From Colimorpha sp964483145 (GTDB lineage: Bacteria > Bacteroidota > Bacteroidia > Bacteroidales > P3), in assembly GCA_964483145.1 (NCBI GenBank), contig CAZAAK010000014.1, forward strand, positions 1 through 36,189: a stretch of 36,189 nt of DNA. The letters run 5' to 3'. Shown one piece after another: positions 25,102 to 32,669 of the stretch (its first letter is position 1; the number at the start of each line of letters is the position of its first letter). Made by a program: the position numbers and the translations under genes. Below the pieces are notes generated by a model. That model worked only from the letters and a program-made list of their open reading frames with translations. It was not told where the DNA came from and did not search any database.

Positions 25102-25548
25102 TCAGTCTTTGTACCGGTCTGGACGTTCGGTCCGATCGAAGGCCTCTTCCCAACTGCGTACAGCCAAGTAGCGCCCGACCGCATTGTGGGTGTCGAAATA
25201 GATGGTGTTGAAATAGTCGTACTTTTGGAAATTGATGAAATCCCAAGCCCAGTAGCTGAAGACATTAAGGTCCACCACATAGTTCTCACTAGGGTGTTCC
25301 TTGGTGATGTTGTTGGTCAGCTCCGAAATGTTGAACACCTTTGCCCCTTTGGGTACACTGTCGCACAAATAGAAGGAGTTGCGCGAAAAGTTGCAACGCC
25401 ACTCGAACTTCGGTTGGGGATACTCCGAGGGTGGAATATTGCGAAATTCTAGGTATGGGCGGACAATCTCAGTGCAGTCCTGAGCATTTGCCAAGCTACC
25501 GATACCTGCCATTGCAATTATTGATGCGATATACAAAAACCTTTTCAT
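25102..25548 (-). CDS. Small exported protein of unknown function
   Basis: A 148-residue protein with a good signal peptide (MKRFLYIASIIAMAGIGSLANA, cleaved before QDCTE). The mature part is rich in Tyr, Phe and Asn with three Cys, and ends in a charged tail (DRTERPDRYKD). I do not recognise a family. It lies immediately upstream (59 bp) of the first giant secreted protein gene on the same strand, so it may be co-expressed with it. It has no T9SS-type C-terminal domain, so it is probably periplasmic or secreted by another route. Confidence 0.7.
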   Translation of the reverse strand: MKRFLYIASIIAMAGIGSLANAQDCTEIVRPYLEFRNIPPSEYPQPKFEWRCNFSRNSFYLCDSVPKGAKVFNISELTNNITKEHPSENYVVDLNVFSYWAWDFINFQKYDYFNTIYFDTHNAVGRYLAVRSWEEAFDRTERPDRYKD

Positions 25549-25799
25549 GGTTCTTCGATAATGTTTGGTTTACATTTTTGCTTTGCTCGTATTCGAATTT
25601 TCCCTTGCTCCCGTAAACAACTGCCGTCTACCTTACAGCCTGAACTCCATTGCTTCGGCACAATCAATTAGTGCAGTCACTCCCTTTGCAAGGGCTCTTC
25701 TAATCCCTCTCTCTCACCGACTGTTGGCGGAGTCTTTTCGAATCCAAGAGCCGGCAAGCCCGATTTGGTCACCCCCGGCCCTTGTGCTTTTATTCTTTT
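25549..25799. other. Intergenic stretch where rnfA would be expected; no intact gene
   Basis: I find no supportable gene in these 251 bases between rnfE and the small exported protein. On the minus strand one frame reads ALAKGVTALIDCAEAMEF, preceded by a frame interruption, which could be the remnant of a small ORF. No part resembles RnfA, and I see no TAnnTTTG box on the minus strand. The base composition is more mixed (GC-rich patches) than a typical Bacteroidetes promoter region. Confidence 0.4.
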
Positions 25800-26387
25800 T
25801 TATGAGTTTTTCTGGAATTTGCGCACCAAAGCCATCAGGTAGCCCAGTACCAAAAAACCGCCAGGAGCCAAAATGAAGAGCAACATGCCGTCGTTGCCGC
25901 CAATGATGCTGTGGCCGAAGACAGCGCCGCTACCCAACAACTCGCGGAAAAATCCAACCAAGGTCAGTGCCCAAGTGAAGCCCAGACCCATGAATAGGCC
26001 ATCCAATAGCGAGTCGCCTACACTGTTCTTGGAAGCAAAAGCTTCGGCACGGCCTAGCACAATGCAGTTCACCACAATTAGTGGGATGAACAGACCTAAG
26101 GTCTCGTACAAGTCCGGCAAAAACCCTTGCATTACTAGTTGCACAATGGTGACGAAGGCTGCAATGATGACAATGAAAGCAGGGATTCGTACCTTGTCTG
26201 GTATCAGCGACTTCAGTAGCGAGATGACCGCGTTGGACATCATCAGCACAAAGGCTGTGGCCAACCCCATGCACATGCCGTTGATGGCCGAGGTGGTGGT
26301 AGCCAAGGTGGGGCACATACCCAAAACAAGCACCCAAGTCGGGTTTTCCTTGACAAGTCCGTTTTTAATGATATCTATTGTTTTCAT
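25800..26387 (-). CDS. rnfE: Rnf complex membrane subunit E
   Basis: A 195-residue integral membrane subunit of the Rnf ferredoxin:NAD+ oxidoreductase, homologous to NqrD. About six helices are visible. Family blocks are NPTWVLVLGMCPTLATT, the half-site PLIVVNCIVLGRAEAFASKN, and GFTWALTLVGFFRELLG. With RnfA (its paralogue) it forms the inner-membrane core that carries electrons and helps move Na+ or H+. The LGRAEAFASKN block marks this protein as E rather than A. Its start overlaps the rnfG stop by 4 bp. Normally rnfA follows; here the operon ends. Confidence 0.95.
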   Translation of the reverse strand: MKTIDIIKNGLVKENPTWVLVLGMCPTLATTTSAINGMCMGLATAFVLMMSNAVISLLKSLIPDKVRIPAFIVIIAAFVTIVQLVMQGFLPDLYETLGLFIPLIVVNCIVLGRAEAFASKNSVGDSLLDGLFMGLGFTWALTLVGFFRELLGSGAVFGHSIIGGNDGMLLFILAPGGFLVLGYLMALVRKFQKNS

Positions 26388-26950
26388 TGTTCATTGACTC
26401 CTTTCTGGAAAATTTGATATGCGTTGTTGATAATTTCGCAGAATGCGCGTGAGGTGATGGTAGAGCCGCTAATGGCATCCACTTGGCCGCCATCCTTCTT
26501 TACGATCAATGGGGTAGCTGGGTCCATGCCGATAACGCTCCCTTTGTTGCCTTGTTGGAACCACTCGCCAGCTTTAGCTCCCAAGCCGGGGGTCTCGGCA
26601 GTCTGCAGAATTTGGTAGCCAGTGACCTTGCCTTCGGCATCAAAGCCTATCATGGCCACCAAGTCGCCGCCGAAGCCTTTCGAACTCTTGGCTTCAATGG
26701 CCATGCCCACCAAGTTGCCTTCGGCATCAACAGCCTCGGTACAGTGGGTGCCTTCGATTTCTATCTCTTTCATTTGGTCGTGGGCAGGAAGCACTGCCTC
26801 GATGGCGGCATCGGTCTTGGCCTTTTGGGCTTGAGCGATGGGCTCGGCAGTAACTTTGTTCACTAAAGCAAGGGCCAGTGCTGCCACCAGACTGACGCAG
26901 GTCAGCACCACCAGCATATTGGGTAATGTGGATTCTAGTTTCTTAGCCAT
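26384..26950 (-). CDS. rnfG: Rnf complex FMN-binding subunit G
   Basis: A 188-residue subunit with one N-terminal membrane anchor (about 11-31) and a periplasmic FMN-binding domain. The covalent flavin site is in SGSTITSR (S161-R168), with T164 as the likely FMN-threonine; the upstream ETPGLGAK block (119-126) is family-typical. In Rnf it passes electrons outside the membrane between RnfD and the other subunits. It lies 41 bp after rnfD and overlaps rnfE by 4 bp. Confidence 0.94.
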   Translation of the reverse strand: MAKKLESTLPNMLVVLTCVSLVAALALALVNKVTAEPIAQAQKAKTDAAIEAVLPAHDQMKEIEIEGTHCTEAVDAEGNLVGMAIEAKSSKGFGGDLVAMIGFDAEGKVTGYQILQTAETPGLGAKAGEWFQQGNKGSVIGMDPATPLIVKKDGGQVDAISGSTITSRAFCEIINNAYQIFQKGVNEQ

Positions 26951-26991
26951 AGTTGATTTCTTTTGGGGTTAATTGTTCTTGTTATGCTTCT

Positions 26992-27951
26992 TTAGCAAGC
27001 AAATCTTGCTGGTTTGCACCATTTATTCAGCAAGGGGGTAATAGCATTCATTAGCAGGATGGCAAAACTCACGCCTTCTGGATAGGCTCCCCAATTGCGG
27101 ATGATAACAGTCAGCAGACCACATCCAAAGCCAAAGATCAGTTGCGCCGACTTTGTCATTGGCGAGGTGACCATGTCTGTGGCCATAAAACATGCACCTA
27201 GCATGATGCCACCGGTGAGAATGGTCATCAAAGGATCCAAAAACTGGTTGGGATCAATCAACCAAAGTATACCACTAAAGATGAAGGCTGTGCCGATAAA
27301 AGCCACGGGAATGTGCCAACTGATGATCTTACGCCACAACAGGTAGGCAGCCCCAATCAGAATGGCTACAGCACTAACCTCACCAAAGGAGCCTCCAATT
27401 TGACCCAAAAAGGCTTCGGTCAGGCTGGGCATATTGCTTAGGCCTTCCTCTTTGAATATGCCTAGCGGGGTGGCGCCCGCGGTGGTGTCCAACGTCATCG
27501 GGAACCATTTGCCCACAGTGGGCCACGTGGTCATCTGCACCGGGAAGGAAATCAGCAGAAATACACGGCCGACCAAGGCAGGATTAAAAGGATTCTTTCC
27601 CAAACCGCCAAAGGTCATCTTTCCTACACCAACGGCTACAAGGGCGCCGATGGCCACAATCCAAATCATATCGGCTGTGGCAGGCACGTTAAAGGACAGC
27701 AGCAGACCCGTCACCACGGCCGAACCATCGCAGACGGTGCTAGGAACTTTCAGTAGATATTTTTCTATCAGCCATTGGAATAGGCAGCAACAGGCTACCG
27801 ACACCAAACTGATAAGCAAGGCGTTGAGCCCAAAATAGGCTATGCCACACAAAAGCATTGGCACCATGGCCAAGTTGACACGCCACATGATTTTTTTCGT
27901 CGATTCATCGCTGTGTACATGCGGCGAACCCGATATATTCAATAAATTCAT
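26992..27951 (-). CDS. rnfD: Rnf complex membrane subunit D
   Basis: A 319-residue polytopic membrane protein homologous to NqrB. The conserved blocks KMTFGGLGKNPFNPALVGR and the FMN attachment site TTAGATPLG (T161 as flavin threonine) are present. Later helices include GGIMLGACFMATDMVTSP and IRNWGAYPEGVSFAILLMN, which are strongly conserved. The chosen start at 27951 begins MNLLNISGSPHVHSDEST; longer upstream readings extend into rnfC and look non-coding. It lies 46 bp downstream of rnfC. Confidence 0.95.
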   Translation of the reverse strand: MNLLNISGSPHVHSDESTKKIMWRVNLAMVPMLLCGIAYFGLNALLISLVSVACCCLFQWLIEKYLLKVPSTVCDGSAVVTGLLLSFNVPATADMIWIVAIGALVAVGVGKMTFGGLGKNPFNPALVGRVFLLISFPVQMTTWPTVGKWFPMTLDTTAGATPLGIFKEEGLSNMPSLTEAFLGQIGGSFGEVSAVAILIGAAYLLWRKIISWHIPVAFIGTAFIFSGILWLIDPNQFLDPLMTILTGGIMLGACFMATDMVTSPMTKSAQLIFGFGCGLLTVIIRNWGAYPEGVSFAILLMNAITPLLNKWCKPARFAC

Positions 27952-27997
27952 ATTTGTTATATTATTTTTCTTTATGAATGTATTTGCTTTACCGACC

Positions 27998-29329
27998 CTA
28001 TTTCTTTTGTGATGCCATCCATGCCCGCACCATGTTCTTACCCAAACGTATCTCGTCAGTAAGAGGCTTGTTGGCAGGGCAACTGAAGTAACAACAACCG
28101 CACTCGATGCAGTCCAATATATTGTGCTCCTTGGCATCCTCCACCCGTTTATTCTTTACCAGAGCCGAGAAAAGATAGGGCTCCAACCCCATAGGACATG
28201 CATGCATGCACTTGCCGCAACGGATGCAATTAGTCTCTGGGTTGCGACGGGCTTCGGCTTGGTCCATCACCAGCACACTGCTCGCGCCTTTGGTGGTGGG
28301 AGCATCCAAATTACTGATGGCCTTGCCCATCATGGTGCCTCCGCTGATAACCTTGCCTGTGGTTTCGGGCAAAGTACCCAAGGCGTGCCGGATGATGTCG
28401 TTGTAGCTGATGCCGATGCGACATTGGTAGTTGTGCTGGCTCGGCAAATTCTTGCCGGTTACAGTCAGTATGTTTTCTATCAATGGCTTGTTCTTCTGGA
28501 TAGCTTCATAGACGGCAAAGGTCGTGCCAATGTTGCTCACCACGCAACCTACGTCAATAGGTAGCTTGCCGCTAGGCACCTTGCGACCTGTAATGGCATT
28601 GATAAGCTGTTTCTCGGCACCTTGCGGATATTTGACCTTCAGCGGCTCCACCTCAATGCCCTGATATTTCTTGGCAGTCTCAGTCATCAGTTTTATGGCA
28701 TCGGGCTTGTTGGCTTCAATGCCGATATAGGCGTTGGGCACGCCCAAGGCCTTGCGTAGGATTCCGGCTCCGATGCAAATCTCCTCAGGGTGTTCTAACA
28801 TCACTCGGTAGTCCGATGTTAGGTACGGCTCGCATTCGGCAGCGTTGATAATCAAGTATTCGGCTTTTTTCCCCTCGGGAATGCTGTACTTGATATGAGT
28901 GGGGAAGGTGGCACCACCAAGGCCTACAATGCCCATTTCTTTTAATTTGTCAACAATTTCCTTGGGCTCTAAGGCGCATTCGTGTTTGAGTTCGGGGGTC
29001 CGGTCAACGCTCTCCACCCATTCGTCACCTTCTACATCAATATATATGGCGTTCTTGGGCATGCCGGTAAAGTCTTTGCATGGCTCTATCTTGGCTACGG
29101 TGCCACTCACGGGGGAGTGTATGTTGGCACACATGAAAGTCTGTGCTTGGGCTATCATCTGCCCCACCTTCACTTTGTCGCCTTTGGCCACAATGGGGGT
29201 AGCTGGGGCTCCCAAATGCTGGTTCATCAGCACCACCACTTGCTTGGGTAGAGGCATCACTTCTATGGCGGCTTGGGTTGATATCTTGTTTTCTTCGGGG
29301 TGAACACCACCCATTTTGAAAGTCTTCAT
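27998..29329 (-). CDS. rnfC: Rnf complex NADH-binding subunit C
   Basis: A 443-residue peripheral subunit that exchanges electrons with NAD(H). The N-terminal part has a biotinyl-like hybrid motif (HSPVSGTVAKIEP, 71-83). The glycine-rich GLGGATFPTHIK (136-147) and NAAECEPYL (162-170) belong to the FMN/NADH-binding region shared with Nqo1. Two [4Fe-4S] sites close the protein: C368-C371-C374-C378 and C407-C410-C413-C417. The Gln-rich extension of gammaproteobacterial RnfC is absent, as is usual in Bacteroidota. It begins 39 bp after rnfB. Confidence 0.96.
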   Translation of the reverse strand: MKTFKMGGVHPEENKISTQAAIEVMPLPKQVVVLMNQHLGAPATPIVAKGDKVKVGQMIAQAQTFMCANIHSPVSGTVAKIEPCKDFTGMPKNAIYIDVEGDEWVESVDRTPELKHECALEPKEIVDKLKEMGIVGLGGATFPTHIKYSIPEGKKAEYLIINAAECEPYLTSDYRVMLEHPEEICIGAGILRKALGVPNAYIGIEANKPDAIKLMTETAKKYQGIEVEPLKVKYPQGAEKQLINAITGRKVPSGKLPIDVGCVVSNIGTTFAVYEAIQKNKPLIENILTVTGKNLPSQHNYQCRIGISYNDIIRHALGTLPETTGKVISGGTMMGKAISNLDAPTTKGASSVLVMDQAEARRNPETNCIRCGKCMHACPMGLEPYLFSALVKNKRVEDAKEHNILDCIECGCCYFSCPANKPLTDEIRLGKNMVRAWMASQKK

Positions 29330-29368
29330 GTTCTGTTCCTTTTATTGAGGTTAGGGGTTAAAAGGTCT

Positions 29369-30289
29369 TTATTGGTTGTCTGCAGGGGCTTTTTGCGGAT
29401 TGGCTGATGCAGTTGTGTCTACCGCCTTAACATCGGCGGCAGACTTTTCGGCAGCGGCTTTCGGAGGAAGGGGCGGAAAGTTGACAGCGTGGATGGCTCC
29501 AGTGGGGCACTCGGCAACACATTTACGGCACAACTTGCAGATGTTAAAGTCGATATAAGCCAAGTTGTTTTCCACGGTGATGGCTCCAAAGGGACAGGTT
29601 TTGGCGCACTTGCCACAACCGATGCAAGCTGCGCTACAGGCTTTGCGAGCAATGCCGCCCTTCTCCTGATTGCGGCAAGCTACGAAAACTCGGCGGTCCT
29701 TCAAGCCTTTCTTGCGGAGTTCGATGATATGACGTGGGCAAGCCTTTACGCAGGCACCGCAGGCGGTGCACTTGTCTTGGTCCACAACCGGCAAACCAGT
29801 TTGTGAGTCGATGCTGAGGGCTCCGAACTGGCATGCATTGGCGCAGTTGCCTAGGCCCAAGCAACCGAACATGCAACCGCTCTCTCCGGCATAGACAGTG
29901 TTGGCAAAGGCGCAATCCTTCAAGCCGTCGTAGTTGTTTTTTGCGGGGGCGTTGGCACAAGTGCCGTTGCAACGCACCACAGCAACCTTAGGCTCGGTGG
30001 CTACGGCTTCAACACCAAGGATGCCGGCAACCTTGGTGGCTACCTCCTCTCCGCCTACAGGGCAGTAGAGACCGTCCATGTTGCCTTGCTTGACAAAGGC
30101 TTCGGCCATGGCTCGGCAACCGGACTTTCCGCAACCACCGCAGTTGGCTCCGGGGAGTACCTCGGCAACCTCATCGATGAGCGGATCTTCTTCAACCTTG
30201 AACTTTTGTGCGACAAAGTACAGTAGAATGGCGAATATGGCACCTATAATGCCGAGCGTCAATACTGCAGTCAAAATCATGTTGGTCAT
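29369..30289 (-). CDS. rnfB: Rnf complex ferredoxin-like subunit B
   Basis: A 306-residue subunit that accepts electrons from ferredoxin. One N-terminal membrane helix (about 5-26) is followed by the RnfB-specific [4Fe-4S] site C50-C53-C58-C76 (NCGGCGKSGC). Cys-rich segments follow at C107-C111-C126 and C139-C143-C149-C153. Three classic ferredoxin sites come next: C174-C177-C180-C184, C222-C225-C228-C232 and C251-C254-C257-C261. The tail is Ala/Lys-rich and probably disordered. It is the first gene of the operon, about 44 nt after a predicted transcription start. Confidence 0.96.
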   Translation of the reverse strand: MTNMILTAVLTLGIIGAIFAILLYFVAQKFKVEEDPLIDEVAEVLPGANCGGCGKSGCRAMAEAFVKQGNMDGLYCPVGGEEVATKVAGILGVEAVATEPKVAVVRCNGTCANAPAKNNYDGLKDCAFANTVYAGESGCMFGCLGLGNCANACQFGALSIDSQTGLPVVDQDKCTACGACVKACPRHIIELRKKGLKDRRVFVACRNQEKGGIARKACSAACIGCGKCAKTCPFGAITVENNLAYIDFNICKLCRKCVAECPTGAIHAVNFPPLPPKAAAEKSAADVKAVDTTASANPQKAPADNQ

Positions 30290-30338
30290 TGTGTTATGTG
30301 TGTTTTGTTTATTATTCCAGCAAAATTGAATTATCCTG

Positions 30339-30368
30339 CAAAGTTACATGTTTTTTTTGAATCAACAA
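30339..30368 (-). promoter_or_regulatory. Promoter of the rnf operon
   Basis: On the minus strand 30346-30339 reads TAACTTTG, an exact TAnnTTTG box. A TTG at 30368-30366 lies 19 bp upstream, the usual spacing for the Bacteroidetes -33 element. Initiation near 30333 gives a 44-nt leader to rnfB. Confidence 0.65.
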
Positions 30369-30399
30369 CTGTGGTTATACACTTTTTTACAAAAAGATA

Positions 30400-30560
30400 T
30401 CAACAATTGTTTGTATCTGTGTATCGGTTATCCGAATCTGTGTATCTGCATCTGCAGTCATCAATCGTTCCTCTCTGCATCTGCGACCATTGTCTGTGTC
30501 TACATCTGCTAATATTGCCTGTGGCGGTATCTGCTAATAATATTGCTGTCCGGTAAAACT
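30400..30560. repeat. Degenerate TATCTG/CATCTG-rich stretch
   Basis: The plus strand repeats short variants of TGTATCTG, CATCTGC and ATCTGCTAATA about ten times without a fixed period. No convincing gene is present; a 63-residue minus-strand reading is rich in Arg, Asp and Tyr and looks like a translated repeat. It lies upstream of the rnf promoter and could be a decayed minisatellite or a multi-site binding region. Confidence 0.35.
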
Positions 30561-30618
30561 TTTTTTGTATCAGCAAAGTTATAACTGACACTTTTTATAG
30601 GGTGTCATCCATTTTCCC

Positions 30619-30626
30619 TATCTTTG
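30619..30626 (+). promoter_or_regulatory. Bacteroidetes -7 box before the small broken ORF
   Basis: TATCTTTG fits TAnnTTTG. A TTTT at 30592-30595 lies 23 bp upstream in place of a clear TTTG. Downstream are the 22-bp tandem repeat and a small plus-strand ORF, so this may be the promoter of a now broken gene. An oppositely oriented TAACTTTG at 30574-30581 (minus) lies close by. Confidence 0.4.
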
Positions 30627-30647
30627 TTTTGCAAAAAAACAAACTGT

Positions 30648-30691
30648 CATGTGCAAAGACGGCCATTTTCATATGCAAAGACGCTCATTTT
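30648..30691. repeat. 22-bp tandem repeat, two copies
   Basis: Two adjacent 22-bp units (30648-30669 and 30670-30691) agree at 19 of 22 positions and share the core TGCAAAGACG and the end CATTTT. They lie just downstream of the -7 box at 30619-30626, in the expected 5' leader. This is the position for a repressor or RNA-binding site; no protein is known to me that binds it. Confidence 0.5.
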
Positions 30692-30744
30692 ACTAAGCAA
30701 CAATAAAAATAGACAGCAACAGAAATGGTGTCAAGTCCAACTAA

Positions 30745-30963
30745 ATGGGCAGGCAAATACCACCGATGGCGAGATCCGTTACTAGTGTGCCGGTGGTAAC
30801 GGACCACAATGGACCTGCCGCGACCCTCAATGCCTACGAAGCCTACGACAGTATGGAGGCAAGTGCCCCCACGTTTTTTCTCCAAAGTTATGCAGGACAG
30901 CATGCAAAGCCTCAAAGATTCCTTGCAGGCAATGCATGAAGCCGAGGGGCGCACGAACCTTTA
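30745..30963 (+). pseudogene. Small frame-broken ORF of unknown function
   Basis: From ATG 30745 one frame reads to APTFF and then loses sense at a run of six T (30876-30881). Removing one T joins it to SKVMQDSMQSLKDSLQAM (shared residues up to EGRTNL) and a TAA at 30961-30963, giving about 72 residues with an amphipathic helix at the end. The alternative frame from ATG 30725 stops early. This fits a small gene with a homopolymer frameshift, real or from sequencing. I do not recognise the family. Confidence 0.3.
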
Positions 30964-30990
30964 ACCTATTGGTAGGTTGTAGGTGGGTTT

Positions 30991-31100
30991 GTCTTTTTGT
31001 TTACCTTTTGTTTACTTTTCTTTTACTCTTTGTTTACCTAACCTAAACAAAAGGTAAATGAAATGTAAAAGAAACCTAAACAAAAGGTAAACAAAAAGAC
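30991..31100. repeat. Inverted array of 11-bp units (4 + 5 copies)
   Basis: On the plus strand 30994-31037 is four consecutive 11-bp units ending in GTTTAC or TTTTAC (TTTTTGTTTAC, CTTTTGTTTAC, TTTTCTTTTAC, TCTTTGTTTAC). After a 5-bp centre, 31043-31097 is five 11-bp units in the opposite sense (CTAAACAAAAG, GTAAATGAAAT, GTAAAAGAAAC, CTAAACAAAAG, GTAAACAAAAA). The period is exactly 11 bp throughout. The outer arms beginning with GTCTTTTTG and ending with CAAAAAGAC pair almost perfectly, so the whole is a palindrome of about 110 bp. Confidence 0.8.
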
Positions 31101-31683
31101 GAGGTTACCCATATTTTACGACCTAGGCACGGACTATCCATCCTGGCGGAACAAGCTTGCCGAGGTCAACATTCTTTAGCGGAGTATCAAAAGACGTTGT
31201 GCCTTTTCCCAAGTGGCCACCATGATTCGCCTTATGCTTATGTGCTACATGAATTTTGTCGCATTCACGGGAAATCTTGACAAAACGTGGGAAAAGAGTG
31301 CTGTCGATGAGAGGCACAAGGCACTACTAGAACCGACACTTTTTGATTAGGGGAGGGGCTTATTTTACAGAAAAGAATGCCCGTAGTGCAATTTTGTTGG
31401 GTTTCGGACATATAGAGTATGTCTTCTTGAGTTTCATCGAACAACAATATTCTCCAACAATACGGCTGTTTTTCTTTTGCTCTTCCACGCTTCGGGACGA
31501 GAAAAAGAGCACCTACCAATAGCATATCTAGCGACATAAAAACGGATTTAGTACTGAGTTTAGGCAAGGTTTTTTCATGTGCTTCCCCGCATGGGCTGGG
31601 TATAGGCGGATGAGGATATAGGGATTTCGGCGGGCTACTGTAGGGCTGCTGGATTGTGACGGAAGAATTTTTTTGCATCAGAA
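31101..31683. other. Gene-poor stretch, no supportable gene
   Basis: Several open frames cross this region, notably a 142-codon minus frame (31265-31693) and a 64-codon minus frame (31123-31317), but none shows a recognisable family, consistent start or promoter. The longer one starts inside the promoter of the universal stress gene. The two frames may be pieces of one decayed gene. I see no tRNA or structured RNA here. Confidence 0.4.
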
Positions 31684-31716
31684 TTTGCATCATTCAATTT
31701 TTTTTGCGTACCTTTG
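31684..31716 (+). promoter_or_regulatory. Promoter of the universal stress protein gene
   Basis: A -33 TTTG (31684-31687) and a -7 box TACCTTTG (31709-31716) are separated by 21 bp, the consensus arrangement for Bacteroidetes sigma-A promoters. Initiation near 31722 leaves a leader of about 98 nt. In it GGTTCT near 31760 could pair with AGAACC near 31796, close to the start codon. Confidence 0.7.
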
Positions 31717-31819
31717 CACCGTCAAAAAAAACGACAAAGCCAGTGTACGGGCTGAAAGGGTTCTGACCTGTAGCGAGTGCTGAAACTGAATTAATAGAAC
31801 CTGTTTAATTTTTTTGTGT

Positions 31820-32635
31820 ATGAGCAATATTTTGGTCGGTTTTGATTTTTCGGCGGGTTCTGCTTACGCTGTCGACCTCGCTATCAACATTGCCAATCGT
31901 ACGGGTCTTGACCTCCGACTTGTTTACGTCAAGGGAAAAGCGCAGGATGAGGCTCCCTTGCGTGAAGAAATAGAGCGCCGCAATGCTGGCGTTGCGCACC
32001 TGCTCCAGAATATTAGTATGGACTACGTCATTCGCGAGGGCAAGGTGGCAGATGAGTTTGCCGCGCAGGCCGAACAGGACGACTCAGAACTTATTGTTGT
32101 TGGCACCAATGGCCTCTCCGGTTACAAGAAAAATTTCGTTGGTCGCAACACCTATAGCACCATAGCGGGTAGCAGGTGCCCAGTGCTCACCATCCGTGAG
32201 AATTTTAATTTCGACAAGTCGTTGGAGCGCATAGTTGTGCCCATCGATAGTTCTCCGGACACTCGCCAGAAGGTCCCCTTTGCTGCCCGTTTTGCAAGGA
32301 TTTTTGGTTCTCAGCTTCATATACTTGGCCTCTACACTAGCCAAAGTAGCACTATCCGTGGGATTGTGGACGGTTATGTAAAGATGGTAGATACTTACCT
32401 TGAGAAGGCTGGCGTGGGTCATGTGGTCAAATGTGTGGATGTTCCCAAGAACCTTACTGCCACAACCCTTGCTTATGCCGATGAAATCAATGCCGACATG
32501 ATTGTAATTATGACTGAGCAGGAGTCGAATCTTTCCTCCATGCTCTTGGGCACTTATGCCGAGCAGATGCTTACCCTTTCTACCCGCCCCATTCTCTCTG
32601 TTCGCCCAGAGCAGATCAATGGCTTGGCTAGATAG
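31820..32635 (+). CDS. Tandem-domain universal stress protein
   Basis: A 271-residue cytoplasmic protein with two USP domains. The first begins SNILVGFDFSAGSAYAVDLA and ends with a nucleotide-loop-like segment (VVGTNGLSGYKKNFVGRNTY ... CPVLTIRE). The second begins ERIVVPIDSSPDTRQK and ends RPILSVRPE, with a shorter, less typical loop. USP proteins bind ATP or act as stress regulators; the exact role is unknown. I use the ATG at 31820; a TTG two codons upstream is less likely. It has its own promoter and is followed after 34 bp by the SPOR-like gene. Confidence 0.92.
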   Translation: MSNILVGFDFSAGSAYAVDLAINIANRTGLDLRLVYVKGKAQDEAPLREEIERRNAGVAHLLQNISMDYVIREGKVADEFAAQAEQDDSELIVVGTNGLSGYKKNFVGRNTYSTIAGSRCPVLTIRENFNFDKSLERIVVPIDSSPDTRQKVPFAARFARIFGSQLHILGLYTSQSSTIRGIVDGYVKMVDTYLEKAGVGHVVKCVDVPKNLTATTLAYADEINADMIVIMTEQESNLSSMLLGTYAEQMLTLSTRPILSVRPEQINGLAR

Positions 32636-32669
32636 GCCTTGCCTATGCTTACCCAACAATATTGATGCT

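Noticed and set aside
25681..25780. tRNA-like segment (TTCGAATCC on the plus strand)
   Set aside because: No 7-bp acceptor stem, D-arm or anticodon arm could be folded around it.
25565..25876. 103-codon plus-strand frame between rnfE and the exported protein
   Set aside because: It runs into rnfE antisense, has no promoter box or signal, and its hydrophobic end is a mirror of the rnfE C-terminus.
30991..31100. CRISPR array or intrinsic terminator for the 11-bp repeats
   Set aside because: Units are contiguous with no unique spacers, so it is not CRISPR. There is no GC-rich stem followed by a T run, so it is not a typical terminator.
32084..32659. 191-codon minus-strand frame
   Set aside because: It is antisense to the universal stress protein gene, which has a promoter and two recognisable domains.
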